Shown: positions 1 through 6,400 of the stretch, one piece after another
Numbering within the stretch: the stretch's first letter is position 1
How the letters are laid out: each line of letters opens with the position of its first letter
Source: Acidimicrobiaceae bacterium
GTDB lineage: Bacteria; Actinomycetota; Acidimicrobiia; Acidimicrobiales; RAAP-2
Reading direction: 5' to 3'
DNA: 6,970 nt
Assembly (NCBI GenBank): GCA_003135595.1
Contig: PLCI01000033.1
Location: 259-7,228 of the forward strand
Made by a program: the position numbers and the translations under genes
The notes under the pieces: generated by a model
What the model was told of the DNA's origin: nothing
Seen by the model: the letters and a program-made list of their open reading frames with translations, nothing else
Databases searched by the model: none

Positions 1-213
1 ACCGGCTCGCCGAGCGCGGGGGCCGCGGCATTCTTCATGGAGACGCTCGGGATCGATCCGACGGTTGCCCGCGGCGCGTGGGTGTTCGACGTGGCGGGCC
101 CACTGCCCGAACCCAGGATCGTGTCGCGCGCGCGCCTGGCGGCCTGCACGCAGGCGAGCACCCCGGCGACGGCGGGCCAGCTCTGGCCGTGCCTCGCCAG
201 GGGAGCCACGTGA
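1..213 (+). CDS. C-terminal end of an unidentified protein (partial)
   Basis: An open frame enters from the left edge and ends at TGA 211-213, leaving 70 residues. The tail contains AAAFFMETLGIDP, then a segment with AWVFDVAGPLPEPR, and ends QLWPCLARGAT. It has two cysteines and no obvious transmembrane helix, so this end is probably soluble or extracytoplasmic. Third codon positions are strongly G/C, as in the neighbouring genes, which supports it being coding. I do not recognise the family and assign no function. Its stop overlaps the GTG start of the flippase-like gene by 4 nt, so the two are probably translationally coupled and co-transcribed. That makes a role in the same envelope glycan pathway plausible, but this is inference from position only. 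Confidence 0.7.
   Translation, partial: TGSPSAGAAAFFMETLGIDPTVARGAWVFDVAGPLPEPRIVSRARLAACTQASTPATAGQLWPCLARGAT
199..205 (+). promoter_or_regulatory. Ribosome binding site that sets the flippase start
   Basis: The purine-rich string AGGGGAG lies 4 nt before GTG 210. It sits inside the last codons of the upstream gene, whose TGA overlaps the GTG as GTGA. This favours GTG 210 over the in-frame GTG at 78, which would overlap the upstream gene by more than 130 nt. Confidence 0.7.
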
Positions 214-1508
214 CCGGGCCCGAGCCGATCGACGTCGCCCCGCTGGGCGCACCCTCGACGAAGGCGTCGCTCAGCAGCGCGCTCGGCGTGGCGGTGGCGG
301 GGCTCGTCGCGAACGGGCTCAACCTCATCGTGACCGTCGTGCTCGCGCGCATCCTCCCTTCGCACAACCACAACGCCGCGTACGGCGCCTTCGCCCAGAT
401 GGTCGGCCTCTACGTCGTGGTCTCGCTGCCGGGCTCGGCGATCGCGATCGCGGTCGTGCGCCGCTCCTCGTGGTGGCTCTCGCGTCGCGGCAACGCCGAG
501 CTCGAGGCGTGGCGTCGCACCTCGTCGATCCTCGCGGTCAAGGCGCTCGCGATCTTCGCGGTCGTCGCGCTCGCCGCGTCGCCGCTCATCGGCGCCGCAC
601 TGGGCGGCCGCAGCTGGATCGCCGTCTTCGTGACGATGCTCGCCGCGGGATCCTGGGTCGCGATCGCCGTCGAGCGCGCGTTCCTCCAGTCCTGCCGCCG
701 CTACCGCCCGCTCGCGGTCAACTTCCTGCTCGAGGGTGGCGCGCGAACCACCGCGGTGCTCGCCGGTGCCGCCGTCTGGGGCGTGACCGGCGCGGTGACC
801 GGGATCCTGCTCGCCGAGCTCGCGACCTGGGCGAACGCGTGGCGATCGGCCGCCAAGGCGGTGCCCGCCCCCGCGAGGAGCGCGCCGGGCTCCCCGCCGA
901 CCGGCGAGATCGGCGGCGACCTCGTCGCCTCGATCATCGCCTTTGGGATGCTCGCGCTCCTGCAGTACGTCGACGTGTTCTTGGTCGGGCGGCTCTACGC
1001 GGCGGGCTCGGGCCGCTACGCCGCGATCGCCGTCGTCGCCAAGACGCTCGTCTACGTCGCGATCGTCCTCTCCTACTACCTGCTGCCCGAGGCCTCGATC
1101 GGCCATCGCGAGGGGAGCCACGCGCGTCGGCAGCTGGGCGTCGTCCTCGCCCTCTACGTCGTGCCGTGCGCGCTCCTGCTCGGCGTGGCCTCGCTTGCAC
1201 CGAGGTCGCTGCTCGGGATCGTCTATCGCAGCGGGCTGCTCGGTGCGTCAGGTTCCCTCGTCACCCTCATCGGCGCGATGGCGCTGCTCGGTGTGTCGTT
1301 CCTGCTTTCGACCTACCTCCTCGCCCGCGGCGTCCGCCTCGTGGCTGCCTGGCTCGTGATCGGTGCCGTTGGGGCCATCATCGCCGTCTCGTCCGCGCAC
1401 GGGCTCTGGGAGGGCACCGCCATGCGCGACCTCGAGGCCCAGGCGGTCATCGCCGCGGGCTTGGCCGTCGGGACAGTCTTCGTTCTCGCGTCTCGTCGCA
1501 AGTCCTAG
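210..1508 (+). CDS. MOP/Wzx-type polysaccharide or lipid-linked glycan flippase-like membrane protein
   Basis: A 432-residue, highly hydrophobic protein with about 12 predicted transmembrane segments, roughly at residues 20-48, 57-82, 105-130, 135-155, 165-190, 190-210, 237-260, 268-292, 307-330, 348-371, 376-396 and 409-427. Length and helix number match the MOP exporter superfamily (Wzx/MurJ/MATE-like). The segment LLQYVDVFLVGRLY near residues 250-263, a helix with a buried aspartate at the start of the second half, is typical of Wzx-like proteins. Members of this group move lipid-linked sugars or polysaccharide units across the cytoplasmic membrane. The Pro/Ala/Ser-rich stretch at 217-232 is the expected loop between the two six-helix halves. 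The start is GTG 210, supported by the AGGGGAG site and the GTGA overlap. A GT4 gene follows 34 nt downstream, probably in the same operon. The substrate cannot be read from the sequence. The membrane class is secure, the flippase assignment is moderate, and another polytopic glycan-pathway protein is the main alternative. Confidence 0.72.
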   Translation: MTGPEPIDVAPLGAPSTKASLSSALGVAVAGLVANGLNLIVTVVLARILPSHNHNAAYGAFAQMVGLYVVVSLPGSAIAIAVVRRSSWWLSRRGNAELEAWRRTSSILAVKALAIFAVVALAASPLIGAALGGRSWIAVFVTMLAAGSWVAIAVERAFLQSCRRYRPLAVNFLLEGGARTTAVLAGAAVWGVTGAVTGILLAELATWANAWRSAAKAVPAPARSAPGSPPTGEIGGDLVASIIAFGMLALLQYVDVFLVGRLYAAGSGRYAAIAVVAKTLVYVAIVLSYYLLPEASIGHREGSHARRQLGVVLALYVVPCALLLGVASLAPRSLLGIVYRSGLLGASGSLVTLIGAMALLGVSFLLSTYLLARGVRLVAAWLVIGAVGAIIAVSSAHGLWEGTAMRDLEAQAVIAAGLAVGTVFVLASRRKS

Positions 1509-1533
1509 CTAGCATCGCCGGTCCGACAACCTC

Positions 1534-1537
1534 GGGA
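1534..1537 (+). promoter_or_regulatory. Weak ribosome binding site for the GT4 gene
   Basis: GGGA lies 5 nt upstream of GTG 1543. An in-frame TAG at 1510-1512 rules out an earlier start, and no other ATG or GTG occurs before the conserved first beta strand. The weak site therefore belongs to the only plausible start. Confidence 0.45.
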
Positions 1538-1542
1538 ACGGT

Positions 1543-2715
1543 GTGGACGGCAAGGACCAGAGCGACACCCTCGAAGCGATAGCGGCTGCGTCGTCGATCC
1601 GGCGGATCCAGCTCGTCGCATGGCGCGACCTCGACGACCCCGAGGCCGGGGGCTCCGAGCTGCACGCCGACCGCGTGGCGACGCGCTGGGCGGCGGCCGG
1701 GCTCGACGTCGAGCTCCGGACCTCGATGGTCCCGGGCGAGGCGCGAGAGACAAGGCGCAACGGCTACCACGTCGTGCGATGGGGCGGGCGCTACCAGGTC
1801 TTCCCCCAGGTCATGATCGAGGGGCTGCTCGAGCGTCGTGGGGAGCCCGACGCGGTCGTCGACATCTGGAACGGGCTGCCGTTCTTTTCGCCCATCTGGT
1901 TCCGCGGGCCGCGCCTCACGCTCCTGCACCACGTCCACGGCGAGATGTGGCGCATGGCGCTTCGCAACTCATTCGCGACGCTCGGCGACACCGTCGAGCG
2001 TCGCCTCGCGCCGCTGCTGTACCGTCGCAGCTCGATCGCGACGCTGTCGGCGTCGTCGCGCGAGGAGATCGTCGAGCGGCTCCACTTGCCTGCCGCGCAG
2101 GTCCACGTCGTCGAGCCCGGCATCGACGAGCGCTACAGCCCCGGCGGGACTCGCAGCGAGGTGCCGCTCGTCGTCGCCGTCGGCCGGCTCGTGCCGGTCA
2201 AGCGCTACGACGTGCTGCTCCGCGCCCTCGCCGAGGCCCACCGCCAGATCCCGACGCTGCGCGCGGTCATCGTGGGCGAGGGCTACGAGCGCCCGACGCT
2301 CGAGCGCGTGCGCCACGAGCTCGGCGCTGACGACTACGTCGAGCTGCGTGGCCGCGTCGACGACGCCGGGCTCCTCGAGCTGTACCGCTCGGCCTGGGTC
2401 GTCGCGTCCTCGTCGCTGCGAGAGGGCTGGGGGATGACGCTCACCGAGGCCGCCGCGTGCGGCACGCCGGCGGTGGCGACGGACATCGCGGGGCACCGTG
2501 ACGCCGTCGTGCACGGCGTCACGGGCATGCTGGCCCGCGGCGACACCTCGCTCGGCTGCGAGCTGGCCGGCGTGCTGACCGACGGCGCGCTGCGCGAGTC
2601 GCTCGCCAAGGGTGCGCTCGAGCGCTCGAAGTCGCTGCGCTGGGAGCGCACCGCCGCACAGCTGTTTGCGCTGCTCGACCCCGCCGCCGCGCTCAGAGCT
2701 TCTCGAGGAGCGTGA
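1543..2715 (+). CDS. GT4-family (GT-B fold) glycosyltransferase, Rv0225-like
   Basis: A 390-residue cytoplasmic glycosyltransferase of usual GT4 length. The N-terminal Rossmann half begins with IQLVAWRD (22-29) and the glycine-rich acceptor-side loop EAGGSELHADRVA (34-46). It also carries the segment VVDIWNGLPFF (105-115) and the loop LLHHVHGEMW (127-136). The C-terminal donor-binding half has VAVGRLVPVKRYD (211-223), where R215 and K220 match the residues that bind donor phosphates in GT4 enzymes. VIVGEGYER (242-250) follows. The E-x7-E motif is intact in REGWGMTLTEAAACG (E294, E302), followed by the usual ATDIAGHRDAVVHGVTGML segment. Such enzymes transfer a sugar from a nucleotide-activated donor with retention; donor and acceptor are unknown. 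From memory, the N-terminal region and the HH(C/V)H-x-E-x-W loop resemble M. tuberculosis Rv0225, which is likewise convergent to a methyltransferase gene. The start is GTG 1543, because TAG 1510-1512 is in frame upstream. Its last six or seven codons overlap the opposing gene. Confidence 0.9.
   Translation: MDGKDQSDTLEAIAAASSIRRIQLVAWRDLDDPEAGGSELHADRVATRWAAAGLDVELRTSMVPGEARETRRNGYHVVRWGGRYQVFPQVMIEGLLERRGEPDAVVDIWNGLPFFSPIWFRGPRLTLLHHVHGEMWRMALRNSFATLGDTVERRLAPLLYRRSSIATLSASSREEIVERLHLPAAQVHVVEPGIDERYSPGGTRSEVPLVVAVGRLVPVKRYDVLLRALAEAHRQIPTLRAVIVGEGYERPTLERVRHELGADDYVELRGRVDDAGLLELYRSAWVVASSSLREGWGMTLTEAAACGTPAVATDIAGHRDAVVHGVTGMLARGDTSLGCELAGVLTDGALRESLAKGALERSKSLRWERTAAQLFALLDPAAALRASRGA
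2693..2715. other. Convergent 3' coding overlap of 23 nt
   Basis: The plus-strand GT4 gene stops at TGA 2713-2715. The minus-strand fusion gene stops at TGA read from 2695 down to 2693. The 23 bases between encode the C-terminal tail of both proteins (RASRGA on plus, LLEKL on minus). No intergenic space exists for a conventional terminator, so transcripts from the two units must overlap or end inside coding sequence. Confidence 0.9.
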
Positions 2716-3463
2716 CGAGGTTCCAGGTCACGACCTCGCGGACCACCGGGATCTTGATGATGAACGACATCCACCGCGGCAGGTACCGAGGCTCCGCGGC
2801 GATGAGCTCGACGTCCTCGCGGGCCTCGAGCAGCTTCATGACCGTGCGCACCTTGAGCGCGAAGAGCGACTCGCCGTAGACGTTCTTCGGCGGGTGCCCG
2901 TGGCGCTTCGTGTAGCGCCGCGCGGCGTACCTGCCCGAGATGTAGTGCCAGGGCGAGGTCTCGTGGCCGCCCCACGGTGACCACCAGACGGTGAAGGACA
3001 GGTAGATCTGGCCGCCTGACTTCGTGACCCGGACCGACTCGTCGATGAACCTCGAGGGGTCCCCCACGTGCTCGAGCACGTTGGACGAGAAGACCAGATC
3101 CGCGAAGCTGTCGGGCAGCGGCAGGTTCAGCCCGTCACCTGCGATGGTGTCGCCCGCCATGAGCCGGCCCGGCCAGACCGCGCGCTCGTGGCGTGCGCGC
3201 AGGTCGAGGTCCTGCTCGGCGCCCTCGAGACGCGCCGGCAGCGGCGCGGCGGCCTCCGGCTCGATCAGCACGACCCGGGCACCGGCGTTACGGAACGCCT
3301 CGGCGAAGTAGCCCGCGCCGCCGCCGATGTCGATCACCGTGCGGTTGAACAGCGGCGTCGAGCCCGTCAGACGCACGAGGGTGTCGAGGGCGATCGTCCG
3401 ATAGAAGTAGTCCGGGTCGCTCTGCTCCCTGCGGAACGCTCGGAACAGGGCGACCGACCGCGG
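2693..3463 (-). other. C-terminal SAM-dependent methyltransferase domain, Rv0224c-like
   Basis: This part of the minus-strand protein covers residues about 1155-1410. Motif I is VIDIGGGAGYF (1197-1207), the glycine-rich SAM loop. The second strand ends in the acidic residue of VVLIEPE (E1222), which usually binds the ribose of SAM. DLVFSSNVLEHV (1276-1287) is the post-motif typical of type 11 methyltransferases, followed by VTKSGGQIYLSFTVWWSPWGGHE. The approach segment FRAFRREQSDPDYFYRT, the GGHE and KRHGHPPKNVYGESLFAL segments, and the ending PRYLPRW...IPVVREVVTWNLV match what I recall of mycobacterial Rv0224c almost along its whole length. It therefore appears to be a complete domain and not a remnant. 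The methyl acceptor is unknown. The positive-inside pattern of the helices before it places it in the cytoplasm, where SAM is available. Confidence 0.87.
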
Positions 3464-6400
3464 GATGCCCGACGCGGGCAGCGCGATGACCGACTCGCCG
3501 GCACGGCCGAGCTCTTCTGGTGGGGCGAACTTGGAGGGCGCGACGACCGAGACGAGTCCGGCCAGGCGCGTCGGGACGATCCTCGCAAGTCCCTGGGGCG
3601 ACTTCTCGTCGAGCGTGCCGTGGCCGTCCGGTGGCGCGAAGAGCGGGTCCGGGTCCTCACGGAACGCGAGGACGTCGACGACGAGGATGCACACCGCGAT
3701 CCAGCCGAGCGTGTTCGCCGCCCCGAAGTGCGTGGGCCACTGGATGGTGTGCGGCCAGCCGTACTTGCGCTGCTCGTAGATCATGTAGGCGGCGATCAGG
3801 GCGACGACGAGTGCGGGGGCGAGCGCGAGCAGGGCGCGAGCAGGGCGTCGCCACCACGCGAGGGCCAGCAGCGGGACGACGATCAGGCCGATCGCGGGCC
3901 CGGCGATGCCCATGGCCAGCACGGTCGCTGCCGCGGCGAGCGGGACTGACATGGTGCGCGCACGCCAGGGCCACGCGAGCACCGGCTCGACGTCGGAGGG
4001 GACCTGGTCACCCGCACCCGGCTTGCGGTGCGCGGAGCGGCGACGGCGTCCGATGACGATGAGGCCGAGCACGATGACGAGCCCGCCCGCGCTGACGTAG
4101 AGCGCGATGTCGACCGTCGCCTGGGGCGTCCAGGTGATCGCCACGGTCGCGCTCGACCTCGACGCCGGCAGGCGCCATGCCGTGAAGCCGCCGTCGAGGA
4201 GCACCGGCGCGCCGAGGTCGTGCCCGCCGCTCGTGGCGCGCCACCCCGTGGAGTAGCTCTGGTTGAGCACCAGCCACGAGGGCGTGGACTGCGGGCCGAC
4301 CGTCGCGCGCACGGAGACGTCGTTCTTCCAGGCGACGTGCGTCACCTTCGCCGTCGCGGGGGGGAGCGCGGTCGGGTACACCGACCCGCTGCGCAGCTCG
4401 ATCGTGTCGAGGTTCCAGCCCGTGACGTAGCCCGGCGCGGTCGTGAGGACGTGGCTGCTGGCGTCGAGCGTCGTCGACGCGCCGCAGGTCCGGAAGTACA
4501 AGGGTCGCTGCGCGATCGCGTCGCTCGTCGTGCCGATGATGCGGATGGGGACGTCCTTGCCGTCGATCGAGAGCAGCCCGGTGCGGCAGGCCGACGACAG
4601 CGACCTCGGGGTGGTCGCGCTCGCGACGCCGGGCATGGACACCTCGGCGATGCCGATCGGCAGGATCGTGGGCAGGCCCGAGATGTGGTCGGTGGTGAAG
4701 GTCGCGCGGTTGGCGGGGAACGTGAACTTGAACGTGGTCCCGGCGATCGGCGTGAAGCTCGCCGTCGCGGTCTCCGTCGCGCCCTGTCCGATCCCGACAC
4801 GCGACCCGGCTGCGTACTGCAGCCTCGCGGTGAGCCGCTGGCCCGTGTCCGACGAGATCTTGATGATCGTCGGCACGCTGTGGCGCCGATCGACGAGGAC
4901 ATGGAAGACGACGTGGCTCAGCGTGATCTCGCGCGACAGCCTCGCGGACAGCCAGACCGGTACTGGCCCGACGTAGGCAGGGGACCACGACGTCACCCGG
5001 TTGCCGTCGAACGCCGCCCACGAGTCGTTGGCGAGCGAGCCAGTGAGCCGAGACGAGCTCCCGGTCGACACGACCCGGAGGCCCGTGCCGGGCCCGCGTC
5101 CGAGCAGCGCGTCAAGCTTGGTGTCGTCGACGAGGTCCGACACCCGCGCGGTGCCCGTGATCTCGAAGGTCCGCGTGCTCGGCAGGTCGAAGGTCCTCGA
5201 CATCGACAGCTCAGGGTCCGTCCGCGGCGGGATCGTCGCGGCGCGCAGGCGGTGCAGCAGTATGACGAGCGGGTCGGCGTTGCCCGCGCTCCCCGCGCCG
5301 TTGAGCAGGTTCCTCGGCAGCTGCAGCGACGAGATCACCGGGCCTACGCCCGGGATGCGGACCTCGGCGAAGCCGACCGGGCTCGCCCCGGTGAACAAGG
5401 TCTGAGAACCCGTCATCCCTGTGATGGTGATCGTGAGCGACGTGGTGCGGTGCGCCGGGAACGTGAACGTCGCGCCGCTCGTGCGCGTGCTCACGCCGAG
5501 CCGCAGCACCTCGGTCGAGCCGTCCGAGAACGTCACGCGCGCCCGCGTGGCCCATCGCGTGCGGATCCCGACCTGGGGCTGCTGGAGGAACAGCGAGGAC
5601 ACCTTCGTCGGATGCAGCAGGTCGATTCGGAGGAACTGGCCCCTCGGATCGGTAAACGCCCCGACGGCCCACGCGGTGAGCGGGTTGCCATCGACCGCGT
5701 TGAGCGGCTGGTCCTCTGGGGCGTTGGCGACCGCGTTGCCGTAGCCCGACGCGCCGACGCTTCGGATGCCGCGGAGGAGGAGCACGGTCTGGGTCCCGGG
5801 GGACTGGCTGGTGAAGATCGGCAGCGCCTGCTCACCTGGCTCGTAGGACAGGGGGGTCGCGCTTGCCTGCTGCACGTAGCCGTACGTCGTGTGCAGCGTG
5901 CCCCAGGTGTCGAGCTCCTTCGCGTTCGTGTCGGTCACGACGAGCAGGGTGTCGCGCGAACTCGCGAGGTGCGCGAGCGACGACGCGGACTGCGACGCCG
6001 CGTAGACGATCGCGCGCTTTGCGCCGTTCAGCAGTCCCGCGCCCGCGGCCAGGAGCACGCCGTTGCCGTCACCGGCGAGCACGATCGGGTCGTGCATCGA
6101 CTCGGTTCGCAGCAGCGAGCGCGGCCCGGCGATCGAGAAGACGGCGAGCGCCGGGGGATAGCTCGCGTTCGTCGGGATGCCGAGCTGGGTCTCGTCGAGG
6201 ATCGTCCCGACCTGGGTCTGTTCGAGGTGCGCGGCGCCGAAGCCCTTGACGAATGCCATGCCCTTCGGGGTCGGGCGCAGCCCGAGCCACAGCGCCTGGG
6301 GGCGTGGGAGGTCGAATCGCTCATACTGCAGGTCCGACTGCAAGAGGACCGTGCCCACACCCATGAGCCTCGCCATCGGCACGAGCGTCGCGGGGTCGAA

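Noticed and set aside
65..1582. 505-codon plus-strand open frame overlapping the flippase-like gene
   Set aside because: Its translation is dominated by arginine, alanine and proline, as expected for an out-of-frame reading of GC-rich DNA, with no domain. The overlapping frame gives a clean multi-helix membrane protein.
2698..2711. Imperfect palindrome GCTTCTCGAGGAGC as a terminator between the convergent genes
   Set aside because: The stem would be only 5 bp around a TCGA loop, it includes a G-T pair on one strand and a C-A mismatch on the other, and no T-run follows on either strand.
3080..3700. Methyltransferase as a separate gene with its own start
   Set aside because: No in-frame ATG or GTG lies between the last transmembrane helix and the SAM motif. 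The nearest upstream GTG is within a helix, and the nearest downstream ATG (M1256) lies after motif I.
3068..3949. 293-codon plus-strand open frame opposite the methyltransferase region
   Set aside because: Arg/Glu/Asp-rich translation with no recognisable motif, lying antisense to a domain with intact catalytic motifs.
4008..5021. 337-codon minus-strand open frame inside the AftD-like gene
   Set aside because: Arg/His/Asp/Pro-rich low-complexity translation without motifs; it is an out-of-frame shadow of the well-supported coding frame.
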